DNA of 64,000 bases from Pyropia yezoensis (taxonomy: Eukaryota; Rhodophyta; Bangiophyceae; Bangiales; Bangiaceae): NCBI GenBank assembly GCA_009829735.1, contig CM020618.1, positions 30,852,894 to 30,916,893 of the forward strand. The letters run 5' to 3'. Below, in pieces: positions 10,377-22,199 of this stretch (position 1 is its first letter; each line of letters starts with the position of its first letter). The notes under the pieces were generated by a model that was not told the DNA's origin, made no database searches, and saw nothing but the letters and a program-made list of their open reading frames with translations. The translations under genes were made by a program, and so were the position numbers.

Positions 10377-10540
10377 CCAAGACAAGGGAAGAGACAGGCT
10401 AGAGGTGGCCTTCAACCGGTGACGCCCTGTGCGTAGCCCGGTTGCCCCTCGCCTGCCTCTTCCCGCCCGCCCACCGCTCTTTCCCACTCCTTCCCCCCAT
10501 CTCCCACCCGGCTCCTCCGTCTTTCCTCCATCCACGCCGT
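10377..10540 (+). repeat. R-block dispersed repeat, copy 1
   Basis: Contains CAGGCTAGAGGTGGCC, GGTGACGCCCTGTGCG, CGGTTGCCCCTCG and CGCCCGCCCACCGCTCTT in fixed order, followed by a C/T-rich tail. The same string of motifs recurs at 13980, 18335, 18680, 32385 and (shorter) 35755, always on the plus strand. Here the next ATG, at 10620, opens an ORF. It could be a shared 5' flank/promoter, a SINE-like element or a duplicated intron edge; I cannot tell which. Confidence 0.8.
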
Positions 10541-10619
10541 CCCCCCCCCCCCTCCCCCCCCCCAATCCCGGCCAAGTCGCACGGCGCCTGCTGTTCTCTC
10601 CTACCGCAGGCGTCTCACC

Positions 10620-10976
10620 ATGGCCGATGCTGGGTATGATGGGCAGCGCGGTGGTGGCGGGGATACGGGTGAGGGTGCGAACCCTCCTGCCTGTCTTTTT
10701 CTGGCGGAGCGCCGACGACGCGCGCGTCGTAGCGCCGCTGCGGTCAGCTTGGCCGCACCTACTGTCGCCGACCAAACGCGCATGGGGGCTGGTACATCAT
10801 CCACCCGCTCTCCCGTAGAGGATGGCATCGGTGGTGGTGGTGGTGTCGGTGGATCATGTTCATCGGCGTCGTCAACGCCTCACACCCCCGACCGTCAGGT
10901 GTTCTCTGCTGGGGAAAGCGCCGCCGATGGTGGGGCGGATACGCCTGGCGTTGGCGAAGGCGACGATGTAGAGTGA
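10620..10976 (+). CDS. unrecognised 118-aa Gly/Ser-rich ORF
   Basis: ATG at 10620 in a good context (CACCATGG). It encodes a basic Arg cluster (AERRRRARRSAAA) followed by a Gly/Ser/Thr-rich acidic tail, ending in a TGA. It overlaps the next ORF (ATG 10856) in another frame. Either the two are one gene needing a frame change or splice, or one is spurious. No known domain. Confidence 0.3.
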   Translation: MADAGYDGQRGGGGDTGEGANPPACLFLAERRRRARRSAAAVSLAAPTVADQTRMGAGTSSTRSPVEDGIGGGGGVGGSCSSASSTPHTPDRQVFSAGESAADGGADTPGVGEGDDVE

Positions 10977-12382
10977 AGCGGGAGGACGTCCTGGCGGCTC
11001 AAGTGCGCGGCATCGACGGCCTCACAGCCGGGATTGGTGAGGCTGCGGTCGGGACCAGCATGTTGTCCTCGGGGTATCGCCAAGAGGACGTGGAAGCGCG
11101 CTCGCCTCCGCCGCCACCGCAACGCGCGCTGGCGGACATCATAGCTGCCGGGACGGATATCCTGGCGTCGGGGACTCGCCTAGATGGAGCAGGACAGGGC
11201 ATGCCGCCGACGCCACCTCCGCAACAGGTGCCGCCGCGGGTGCCACTTCCCCCGCTGGCGTCGTTTGGCATGGCGTCAAGGCCAGCAGTGCCGTCTCGTG
11301 GTGGGTCGGACGAACAGCACCGCCAAGAGGATGGGAGTGCGCGTGGACAGGAGCCTCCTGTGCCCCGCCCGACCCCTACAACGGTGAAAGTAGGCGGCGT
11401 GCCTGCTCCTGGTGGCCCGCCATCCACGGCGTGTGCGCGGTGTCTCGAGACCCCCAGTTGGGTGGGAAGCCCCCCACCATATGAGTACAAGAAGGGGCAG
11501 ACAGCTGACTCAAGCCTCAATAAGACCCTCGCGAAAAGGGTCGATTCGTGGAAGCGCGGACACCCCCCGGTCAAGAGCGCGTGTGGCTGTTGTGGCATGC
11601 GGTTTTGGAAGCGCCTGGACTGCGTGTTGCACGAGGTCGCGTGCAGGGAGTTTAAGGAGTCGTCTGTGTTGTCAATACCGGGCAGGCTGCTTTCGCGGGA
11701 CAGGGTGTCGGGTGTTGGGCATATGGCTGGCCCATCGGAGGGACGTATGGTCCGCCCAGCTCACCGTCGGGTGAGCGCTGTGCGCGGCAATGCTCCCCGC
11801 CACGGCCACGGCGATTCTCCTCAGCCACGACGACGGCACTTCTCCCCACCACGACGACGGCGCCGGCCCCCGCCACGACGACGGCACTTCTCCTCGCCAC
11901 TTCGACGGCACTTCTCCCCGCCACGGCCACGGCGCGGCTCTCCGCTACGACGACGGTGGTGCTCCCCGCCACGGCTACGGCGCCGATCCCCGCCACGGCA
12001 ACGGCGATTCTCCGCGCTACTTCCACGGCGCCGGTCCCCGCCACGGCCACGGCGCGGCTCCCCGGTACGACGATGGTGGTGCTCCCCGCCACGGCTACGG
12101 CGCCTATCCCCGCCACGGCAACGGCGATTCTCCGCGCTACTTCCACGGCGCCGGTCCCCGCCACGGCAACGGCGATTCTCCGCGCTACTTCCACGGCGAT
12201 GCTCCCCACTACGACGACGGTGGTGCTCCCCGCCACGGCAACGGCGATTCTCCCCACTACTCTCACGGCGATGCTCCCCGCCACGGCTACGGTGGTGCTC
12301 CCCGCCACCGCAACGGCGATTCTCCCCGCTACGGCAACGGCGATTCTCCCCGCTACGGCAACGACCACGGGCCTGTGCGTGA
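10856..12382 (+). CDS. 508-aa protein with Cys/His cluster and long RS-like repeat tail
   Basis: I do not recognise the protein as a whole. From the ATG at 10856, residues ~1-40 are Arg/Trp-rich, ~75-200 are Pro/Gln/Ala-rich, and ~195-265 hold a compact Cys/His region: ACARCLETPSW, then CGCCGMRFWKRLDCVLHEVAC, giving Cys-x2-Cys, Cys, His-x3-Cys spacing like a small zinc-binding module. The last ~190 residues repeat SPPRxRRxSPP and related units, resembling Arg/Ser-rich splicing-factor tails. At the DNA level this tail is a minisatellite of CCACGGCNACGGCG-type units (11,800-12,370), open in several frames, so the RS character could be a by-product. An R-block lies ~320 bp upstream. A nuclear nucleic-acid-associated role is inference only. 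Confidence 0.4.
   Translation: MFIGVVNASHPRPSGVLCWGKRRRWWGGYAWRWRRRRCRVKREDVLAAQVRGIDGLTAGIGEAAVGTSMLSSGYRQEDVEARSPPPPPQRALADIIAAGTDILASGTRLDGAGQGMPPTPPPQQVPPRVPLPPLASFGMASRPAVPSRGGSDEQHRQEDGSARGQEPPVPRPTPTTVKVGGVPAPGGPPSTACARCLETPSWVGSPPPYEYKKGQTADSSLNKTLAKRVDSWKRGHPPVKSACGCCGMRFWKRLDCVLHEVACREFKESSVLSIPGRLLSRDRVSGVGHMAGPSEGRMVRPAHRRVSAVRGNAPRHGHGDSPQPRRRHFSPPRRRRRPPPRRRHFSSPLRRHFSPPRPRRGSPLRRRWCSPPRLRRRSPPRQRRFSALLPRRRSPPRPRRGSPVRRWWCSPPRLRRLSPPRQRRFSALLPRRRSPPRQRRFSALLPRRCSPLRRRWCSPPRQRRFSPLLSRRCSPPRLRWCSPPPQRRFSPLRQRRFSPLRQRPRACA
11800..12370. repeat. Arg/Ser-encoding minisatellite
   Basis: Units of roughly 30-39 bp built from CTCCCCGCCACGGC, AACGGCGATTCTCC and TACGACGACGGTGGTG. Larger ~110-bp super-units repeat near 11940, 12060 and 12120. 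It lies inside the ORF at 10856-12382. Confidence 0.8.
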
Positions 12383-13979
12383 ACCATCTAGTCCGGGGAG
12401 TCCTTCGGGGTCGCGTAGCTGGGGGGCCGGGGGTCGGGGTATTTGAGTGACGTTGCAGTCTTTTTCCATTCCTATCACATCCACTCTTGGCCACGGGGTC
12501 TTGGCCACGGGGTCTAAGAATGATGGTAGGACGGCTTCTCGGAAAAGGTAACAGTGCTTGCTATCGTCCTCATCAGGGGAAGTTTTGGCGCCGCGGTCAC
12601 CTCCACCGCAACCGCTACGGCCACCGCCGCGGCCACCGCCGTCGGAGGAGCCGTCGGTCGAGCCGCAGCGGCCACGGCCAGCCGGTCGCGCTGCGCCGGC
12701 GGGGACGCGCTGACCGGGGACGCGCGGACCAGACCCAGGAAGTCTGCATTGGCCAGTGGCAGCGATGCCGCCGTCCCCGCGCACGTCACGTCACGTCAGT
12801 ATGGGGAACGCACACGGTACCCCACCTCCCTCCTTGTCCCCACCCCCGGCGGCCCCTCTCCGGCCGCCGCTGCATTTCGCCACGGCGACCGCCACTACGG
12901 CGACAGAAAAGGGGGGCTCCATGTACATGGCCTCGATGTGGGTGGCCACGTGTGCTCGGCCGCTGCATCAAACAGTGGTCCCACCTCCCTCCTTGTCCCC
13001 ACCCACGTCGTTGTCTCTGCCTCCCTCACCGGCCCCACCTTCCTTGCCGTCCGCATCCCCACGCGCCCCCCTCCAACCGACGAGCCATGAGCCCCTCGGC
13101 CAAGTCAGAGTGCTTGGGGACAGCTGGCGACTGCTGCCCCCGCACAGGTGACGGTCCCCTCTTTGGCGTGCCGTTGTCAGCAAACACGCTTGTTGTGGCG
13201 CTGCGGGACGCTGCCTCGACCACGGAGTGGGCCTTTTTCTCCCAGCACACGGTCGCACTGCCCCCCCACACCCTCCTGCCGCCAAAGGACTTGCACTCAC
13301 TGCCCCTCTAACAGCCCACAGGACGCACATCACCAGGGCCGTGGCGCGCCACAGCTCAGCAGGTGGTGGCTTGGTCTCCGATGAAAGCTATTTGGGGAGG
13401 GCGTGTCGCTCTCGGAGCTCTCTGGCAGGCTCCCTCTCAGACTAATCATTCAGGCCACCCCTGTGAAAGGTCATTAACCCCGCCTCTCAATGACACCAAA
13501 ATGACTCGGTTACAGGACCCTGCATTTGCTCATTGGAAGCTAATAGGTCATTTGACATCTAATCGTCCCCTCAATGGGCGCGCACATCTTTGGTGATGAT
13601 GCCAGCACACCCAGGCAAGAGCGGACTCCTGGGTGAAAATGCACACATCTCATTGGTGTAGAACCCACGCCCTCCCCCCCGTGCGCATGTGCGTGGCCCG
13701 CAAGGAACGCTCGCACACGAGCGGGCGCGCGCGCGCGCTCGTCTACGCTTCCCCGCCCCCCGCCCCCACCCCAACCCCCCTTGCCCACTGGTCTTGCACA
13801 CTTCCCCCCCTCCTCTCCCCCTCTCCCCCCCCCCCCCCCCCTCCCCCTCTTCCATCCGTCTCCTCCGCCTCTCCTTTGCATGCCCTCCCCCCCGTGCGCG
13901 TGTACGTGGCCCGCAAGGATCGCTCGCCTACGTTTCCCCGCCCCCCGCCCACACCCTCCCCCCCCCCCCCCTCCGATCT
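12383..13979. other. low-complexity region, one weak ORF
   Basis: No gene I can defend. A short frame from the ATG at 13087 to 13311 encodes a protein-like C-terminus (GVPLSANTLVVALRDAAST) but lacks a recognisable family. A 26-bp direct repeat (CCCACCTCCCTCCTTGTCCCC) occurs at about 12821 and 12980. Two copies of a ~75-bp segment with CCCCGTGCGC, GTGGCCCGCAAGGA and CGCTTCCCCGCCCCCCGCCC lie at about 13,672 and 13,886. C runs dominate 13,740-13,980. Confidence 0.45.
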
Positions 13980-14130
13980 TGGCCAAGACAAAGGGAGGGG
14001 CAGGCTAGAGGTGGCCCTCAACTGGCGACGCCCTGTGCGGGGACCGGTTGCCCCTCGTCTGCCTCTTCCCGCCCGCCCACCGCTCTTGCCCACTTTCTCC
14101 CCTCTCTCCCACCCCCCTCGAGCGTTGCCC
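13980..14130 (+). repeat. R-block dispersed repeat, copy 2
   Basis: The same ordered motifs as the 10.4-kb copy (GGCAGGCTAGAGGTGGCC, GGCGACGCCCTGTGCG, CGGTTGCCCCTCG, CCGCCCGCCCACCGCTCTT). An ORF with an ATG at 14319 follows. Confidence 0.8.
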
Positions 14131-14318
14131 TTTTCCCACTCGCCCACCGCGCTTGGCCTTTCTTCCCCCCCCTCTTCCACCCCCCCCGGGCGTTGCGGCA
14201 ACGTTCTCTGGCCCCTGTTGGCGTCAAATTGGGGCGGCTCTGGGGGTGTGCCGTGTCTGTCGCCCAATTGAAAGACCCGAGCGGTGGTGGCAACGGCGGC
14301 CGTGGGTAGGAGGCGACG

Positions 14319-14876
14319 GTGAACGAGGGGCTGTACCAGCCGCTAGGAGCGGTATCGCTACTGTACCTGCTACTGGTTGATGCTACGATGAAGCGCCATC
14401 GAGATTCTTCCTCGGGTACCGTCAGCTTCGACCTGGCCCTGTGCCGTGTTCCCGTGGTGCGCGAGGCTGTCAAGCGCATGGTTGACGCGTGGTGTGATCG
14501 GGTCTTGCGGCAGTACAGTCCTTCGATGGACGCGTCTGGTGACGCCGGAAGCCCTGATCTGCTTCCAGGCAATGTTCAATGGGCTCTGGACGTCGCCATC
14601 TGCAAAAGTCTGCGCCGTGCCTGTACTGCACAACACACCGGGCCTCGTCCCAGTGGCACAGATCCTTTTACTGCCACTCGCTCAGGCGGCGAGGCGGGCG
14701 CAGCCGGCGGTGAAGCTGTCGCTGTGGCTGGTGCAGCGGCGGGCGCAGCCGGCGTCGAGGCGGACACCGCCACTCGCTCAGGCGGCGAGGCGGGTGCAGC
14801 CGGCGGAGAAGCTGTCCCTGCTGCTGGTGCAGCGGCGGGCGCAGCCGGCGGCGAGGCAGACACCGCCACTCGCTGA
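14319..14876 (+). CDS. unrecognised 185-aa ORF running into an Ala/Gly repeat
   Basis: The ORF may start at the in-frame ATG near 14388 (MKRHRDSSSG) or upstream. Residues ~25-110 look globular (VREAVKRMVDAWCDRVL, VQWALDVAICKSLRRAC). The C-terminal half is a 32-residue Ala/Gly/Glu repeat encoded by the 96-bp tandem repeat. A TGA inside the third repeat unit (CGCTGAGG where the other units have CGCTCAGG) ends the frame, so the protein may once have been longer. R-block copy 2 is ~190 bp upstream, as with the 10.6-kb and 36-kb ORFs. Function unknown. Confidence 0.35.
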   Translation: MNEGLYQPLGAVSLLYLLLVDATMKRHRDSSSGTVSFDLALCRVPVVREAVKRMVDAWCDRVLRQYSPSMDASGDAGSPDLLPGNVQWALDVAICKSLRRACTAQHTGPRPSGTDPFTATRSGGEAGAAGGEAVAVAGAAAGAAGVEADTATRSGGEAGAAGGEAVPAAGAAAGAAGGEADTATR

Positions 14877-15150
14877 GGCGGCGAGGCGGGCGCAGCCGGC
14901 GGTGAAACTGTCCCTGCTGCTGGTGCAGCGGCGGGCGCAGGCGGCGGCGAGGCGGACACCGCCACTCGTTCAGGCGGTGAGGCGGGCGCAGCCGGCGGTG
15001 ACACTGCCGCTGCGGCCTGTGCAGCGGCAGGCGCAGTGGTGGGCGCAGCGGCTGGTGCAGGCGGCGGCGAGACGGGCGCAACCGACAGTGTCACTGTCGC
15101 AGCGGCTGGCGCAGCGGCGAGCGCAGCCGGCGGCGGGACGGACACCGGTT
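14671..15150. repeat. 96-bp tandem repeat, 4-5 copies
   Basis: CACTCGCTCAGGCGGCGAGG recurs at 14675, 14771, 14867 (with TGA) and 14963, exactly 96 bp apart. A more divergent copy follows. Long frames are open on both strands across the array because the period is a multiple of three. Confidence 0.88.
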
Positions 15151-15311
15151 CGGACGGGCAGAGAGATGGTCGTTGACGGCGGAGAGGCGCCCGTCCAAGG
15201 CATCGGGGTACCCGTCGACGAGACCGCCAGCGCCACAGACGCAAGGTCGTAATCAGTTGTCTCGACGATGAACAGATAGAACTCAAGGAGCTTGTCGAGC
15301 GGCAGACAACG

Positions 15312-15545
15312 ATGATCTCTGACATGCACCGTCTTCTGGACCAGCAGTCGACGGGGGACGACTCCGCCCGTGCTGGCGGACCCGCGGACTTGGTTTTTCA
15401 GGCCCCGTCTACAGGTACTGCGGGTGGTACTGGTGGCGTTGGCGGCGGCGCGTCCGTGTCTGGTGGGCTGCCCGTCGTATTCGAAAAGTTACTTCGGCTC
15501 TGCAACGAGCTGTGGCACCACAACGTGCATGCACGGAGCCTTTGA
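15312..15545 (+). CDS. small unrecognised ORF (77 aa)
   Basis: In-frame ATG codons lie at the start of the reading (MHRLLDQQSTGDDSA). Its tail VVFEKLLRLCNELWHHNV is helical and protein-like. It could be the 3' exon of the ORF at 14319 after splicing around the repeat, but I found no convincing splice pair. Confidence 0.25.
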   Translation: MISDMHRLLDQQSTGDDSARAGGPADLVFQAPSTGTAGGTGGVGGGASVSGGLPVVFEKLLRLCNELWHHNVHARSL

Positions 15546-15739
15546 AACGAGCCCCCGCTTTCGGAGGGCACGTCGGCGCCGGAAGAAGCGGATGCTGACG
15601 CGGACGCCCCGCCCCCTGTCCCGCCTCCGGCCGACACTCGGGAAGAAGCGAATACAGACTCGGACGCCGAGTGGGTGCGGCGGACGGACGCCGGGGACTC
15701 TTCCAGCCATGAGTGAGGTATCATTTTGGGCGGGCGCAT

Positions 15740-16360
15740 CGTGCCGCGGACGCCAATCTTGTCGTCCTTTGGGGGCTACGCGGCCCCACCCGCGCATGAC
15801 GAGGGTGGGGTGCATTCTTGTTTTTTTTTGGTCTGTTTGTCTTTACCCCCGCGGACGCCAATCTTGTCCTTTGGGGGCTACGCGGCCCCACCCGCGCATG
15901 ACGAGGGTGGGGTGCATTCTTGTTTTTTTTTGTCTGTTTTTCTTTACCCCCGCGGACGCCAATCTTGTCCTTTGGGGGCTACGCAGCCCCACCCGCGATT
16001 GACGAGGGTGGGTTGCATTCTTGTCTTTTTTTGTCTGTTTGTCTTTACCCCCGCGGACACCAATCTTGTCCTTCGGGGGCTACGCGGCCCCACCCGCGCA
16101 TGACGAGGGTGGGGTGCATTCTTGTTTTTTTTTGTCTGTTTGTCTTTACCCCCGTGGACGCCAATCTTGACCTTTGGGGGCTACGCGGCCCCACCCGCGC
16201 ATGACGAGGGTGGGGTGCATTCTTGTTTTTTTTTGGTCTGTTTGTCTTTACCCCCGCGGACGCCAATCTTGTCCTTTGGGGGCTACGCGGCCCCACCCGC
16301 GCATGACGAGGGTGGGGTGCATTCTTGTTTTTTTTTGTCTGTTTGTCTTTACCGCATCCC
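15740..16360. repeat. ~102-bp tandem repeat, six copies
   Basis: Each unit carries CGCGGACGCCAATCTTGTCC, TTTGGGGGCTACGCGGCCCC, ACCCGCGCATGACGAGGGTG and a T-run with TCTGTTTGTCTTTACCCC. Units differ by only a few bases. Peptides read from it are repeat artefacts. Confidence 0.92.
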
Positions 16361-16609
16361 AGACGAATAGAGACACTGTCAATGGTTTCATGTGGCGTCG
16401 CGCTCGTCTCTGGTATTTCTTGTGCCGTCTACAGGGCTGACGGGACACTACCGCCACAGCCACCCCGCTCATCCACAGCAGCCACCACCGCCAAGGTACA
16501 ACAAACCGCGTCCCGGGTGGGCTCCCACGCGGGTGAGCTCCCGAAAAGTTTGCGCGTGCCTTTTTCATATCTATCGCTTGTGACGTGCTCAGAATGACAG
16601 TCGCCTATG

Positions 16610-17311
16610 TCATGAGGGTGATGATGGCGATGTATTGCAGGGCGCTGGCCTCTCCTTTCCGCCTGTGTACAGCCCGTCGGGGTCGGTCGCCACCACCTGT
16701 TTAGCCAATTCCAGAGGCAGGAGCGCCAGAGTTCTCCAGCGACAGCCGACCAGGGAGCTTGTTGACGTCACCACCCGCAGCCGTCTACCATAGACGGATG
16801 CGAGGCGACGCATGACGGAGTCGCCGCCTCCCTTGTTTCTCGCCAGCAGGGTATGGTACTTGTGCACGGGAATACCAATATCGTCACTCATCCCACGGAC
16901 AATCATGGTGCAGTGTCGGTGGTTTTTGTACCAAATCATCTGCGAGGTCCTGTCCGTCCGCCGGATGTTTGTCGCCACATCCTCCGCTGCACGTAGGCGA
17001 CGGGGTATGGTCCCCATCAGCACCTGGCTGTCGCCAATCGCAGCATACACACTCGTGCCTTTTGCTCTCCCGCAGGTCCACCAGTCGTCCAGCCGACCAG
17101 CTCGAACAAATACCCGCGTCTCAGCGCCCACAACATCCAACGAAGGCGGACCCACCACAGTCGCGGGGGGTTGGTGTGAGGAACCGGGTGTATGAGCTTG
17201 CGCGGCGCCTTTGGTAGAGAGTGCATTACCTGTCGAGGCGTCCGCTACCGGCGACACGTACAGCACGTCGGGGTCATGTGCGGGGGAACACGTAGGAGCC
17301 GCACTGGCCAT
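16610..17311 (-). CDS. unrecognised 233-aa protein
   Basis: ATG at 17311, TGA at 16610. After a ~50-residue Ser/Ala/Pro leader the remainder is evenly composed and looks globular: ETRVFVRAGRLDDWWTCG, TSVYAAIGDSQVLMGTIP, SQMIWYKNHRHCTMIVRG, VVTSTSSLVGCRWRTLALLP. No motif I can name. The start codon lies in one arm of a ~23-bp inverted repeat (17288-17345), so either the promoter/5' UTR folds or the hairpin is an insertion scar. No long low-complexity runs, unlike most ORFs nearby, which argues for a real gene. Confidence 0.45.
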   Translation of the reverse strand: MASAAPTCSPAHDPDVLYVSPVADASTGNALSTKGAAQAHTPGSSHQPPATVVGPPSLDVVGAETRVFVRAGRLDDWWTCGRAKGTSVYAAIGDSQVLMGTIPRRLRAAEDVATNIRRTDRTSQMIWYKNHRHCTMIVRGMSDDIGIPVHKYHTLLARNKGGGDSVMRRLASVYGRRLRVVTSTSSLVGCRWRTLALLPLELAKQVVATDPDGLYTGGKERPAPCNTSPSSPS

Positions 17312-17345
17312 CTTGATAGAGATGGCCAGTGTGGGGCTCCTACGT
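17288..17345. repeat. inverted repeat (hairpin) over a start codon
   Basis: Arms GTAGGAGCC-G-CACTGGCCAT and ATGGCCAGTG-TG-GGGCTCCTAC are separated by only about 9 bases. It spans the ATG of the minus-strand ORF at 17311. Confidence 0.75.
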
Positions 17346-18150
17346 TTTCGTTCCCGTTGGTCCTATTGTGAAGAGGATACGAGCGGCTAGGAGCGGAACC
17401 GGGGCCGGTGCCGGGGTCCGTGCCGGGCAGGGGGGGGGGGGGGGGGGGGGGTGTGAACGACCGGCGTGTCGGCTGGGGTAGAGGGCGTGGTGGGGTACGA
17501 GCGGGTATGGGACAACGGGGAGTCGTGCGGGTCAACATGACGATGAAGCCAGTCCCAATGGGAGGGGCGGGGTGGATGGGGGGCTGGCCTAGTAGAAGGC
17601 TTTGGTAACACGCCCCCAAAACCGGGGCGTGAAGTGCGATCGCGCCCAATCACGCCCAGCCCAATCACGCCATAATCTCGGCCTTTTGTCCGCGTGTGCC
17701 GTGTGAAGCAGTCAATAAACTACGTAGACACAAACGCCGGAGAGAACATGGCAACTCAAACGAAGGACACATTGGAGCCGCCTTTTCTACAAAACCAACA
17801 ATTTAGGAGCGGCAACGCCGTTGTAAACACACTGGCGTTCAGAACACACATAGTTAAGACCCCCAGAGAGCGGACATAGGGTTTTCGCCACATGGTTAGA
17901 TGGTCGATGGAATTGAGGCTTCTCATTGAAAGAATCTGAAACACTCCAAACTTGGCGATTTACAGCGCCGCGGATGACGTCGTTAGCGAGGGGTGGAAGA
18001 GGGGGCTACATCTCCGTCGAATATGCTATGTCCGCCCTTAACTGGGTGTAAGGAGGAGCGCGCGCGCGCGCGCTCCTCGCGAAGGCTTGGGTGGCTGTGC
18101 GCTTGTGTGCGCATGCATGCGTGCGTGCGCGCGTGGCCCGCTCGCGGAAG
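17346..18150. other. intergenic, contains a 26-bp CG palindrome
   Basis: No gene seen. A poly-G run lies at about 17431-17451. 17,690-17,960 is comparatively AT-rich without a convincing ORF. 18053-18078 is a perfect palindrome: GAGGAG, alternating CG, then CTCCTC. Confidence 0.55.
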
Positions 18151-18159
18151 AGCTGTCGC

Positions 18160-18890
18160 ACCCCGTTTCGCAAGCTGGTGAAGCGCGCTCCCCATCGTCA
18201 TGCACGCGCCCGCCCCTGTTGGCCCGTCCCGGCCGAGGTAGGGAGAGTGGGGGAGAGAGGTGGCGGGGGGGGGGGTGGTGGTGTTGAGGAGGTGGTGGGG
18301 GCGGGTGGGAAGGTGGGTATAGGGTGGTGCGTGCGTGCGTGGGAAGAGGCAGGCTAGAGGTGGCCCTCAACTGGCGACGCCCTGTGCGGGGACCGGTTGC
18401 CCCTCGTCTACCTCTTCCCGCCCGCCCACCGCTCTTGCCCACTCCTTTCCCCCCTCTCCCACCCGCCTCCTTCGCCTCTCCCCTCTCCACGCCGTTCCCT
18501 CCCCCCGTTTCGCAAGCATGTGAAGCGCGCTCCCAATCGTCATGCAGGCGCCCGACCCTGTTGCCCCGTCCCGGCCAAGGTAGGAAGAGTGGGGGAGGGA
18601 GGTGGCGGCGGGGGGGGGGGGGGGGTAGAGGAGGTGGTGGGGTAGGGTGGAAATGTGGGTATAGGGCGGTGCGTGCGTGCGTGGGGAGAGGCAGGCTAGA
18701 GGTGGCCCTCAGCCGGTGACGCCCTGTGCGTAGCCCGGTTGCCTGTCATCTGCCTCTTCCCGCCCGCCCACCGCTTTTGTCCACTCCGTCCCCCCCTCTC
18801 CCACCGGGCTCCTCCGCCTCTCCTCCCTCCACGTCGTCCCCCCCGTTTCGCAAGCAGGTGAAGTGCGCTCCCCATCGTCGTGCACGCGCC
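18160..18890 (+). repeat. ~340-bp tandem repeat containing R-block copies 3 and 4
   Basis: CCCGTTTCGCAAGC starts at about 18163, 18506 and 18841. Each is followed by GTGAAGCGCGCTCCC-like sequence, a GTAGG(G/A)AGAGTGGGGG donor-like stretch, a G run, GGTGCGTGCGTG and then the R-block (18335-18495 and 18680-18835). The third unit is cut short at about 18890, where a retroelement fragment begins. A diverged single unit of the same design lies at 32160-32530. Confidence 0.85.
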
Positions 18891-19180
18891 GCTCACCTGG
18901 ACGAAGGTGATGCGCCCCGTCGTGTACTGCCTGCGGGTGTGAGCAGGGCTGTCGCATCATTGCCTACGTCAACTACTTGACGGCGCGCCGCCCGCCTTGC
19001 TGGGCCAACCGGCCACCAAGGCCCAGGCCACGGCCGCTTACCGCTACGCAGAGCGGCTCATCGGCGAGCTGGGCCTCGAGATGCACCCTACGAAGGGCGT
19101 CAACGAGGGGCCCACGCAGGTGCCCCTGCTGGGGCACATCGTCGACACCCACAGTGAGGGGGGCCGTGCTCAACTTCACC
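18890..19180 (+). pseudogene. DIRS-like reverse transcriptase fragment
   Basis: Conceptual reading (with one small frame disturbance near 18945) gives WTKVMRPVVYCLR, then CRIIAYVNYL in place of the expected YxDD catalytic box, then AERLIGELGLEMHPTKGV and VPLLGHIVDT. This block order (KVxRPVV, YxDD, LGL..xxK, LGxxID) is that of tyrosine-recombinase-type (DIRS/PAT) retroelement reverse transcriptases. The catalytic aspartates are lost and the fragment is only ~95 residues, so it is dead. It abuts the truncated third tandem unit at 18.89 kb. Confidence 0.55.
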
Positions 19181-19423
19181 AGCGGGCAGCCTCCTGCCGT
19201 CCCAAACGCGCAAGTACTGACCGCGGTCAGAGCTCACGGACGGGTCCGACGGGCTAGCGGTTCATCCTCGAGCTACCGGGTCGTCCTCGTACCCTAGTTG
19301 TTCCTTGTGGACCCCTCTCGTTGATGTGGTCTGCTGGAAGCACCTTCGCGCAAACGGTGAGCCCGCTGCCGTTGACACTGATGCTGCGGCTCCAGTGGCC
19401 GGCTTACAGCACGCAGAGTCACG

Positions 19424-22194
<2,771 letters not shown>

Positions 22195-22199
22195 GGCAG
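22195..22199. repeat. target-site duplication GGCAG (left)
   Basis: GGCAG directly precedes the LTR here and directly follows the other LTR at 31578-31582. A 5-bp duplication is normal for Ty3/gypsy integration. Confidence 0.85.

Noticed and set aside
10377-10540. R-block as a tRNA gene
   Set aside because: Only a loose A-box resemblance; no cloverleaf or good B box could be drawn.
15740-16360. CRISPR or rRNA spacer repeat
   Set aside because: Simple head-to-tail tandem repeat without spacers; no rRNA sequence nearby.
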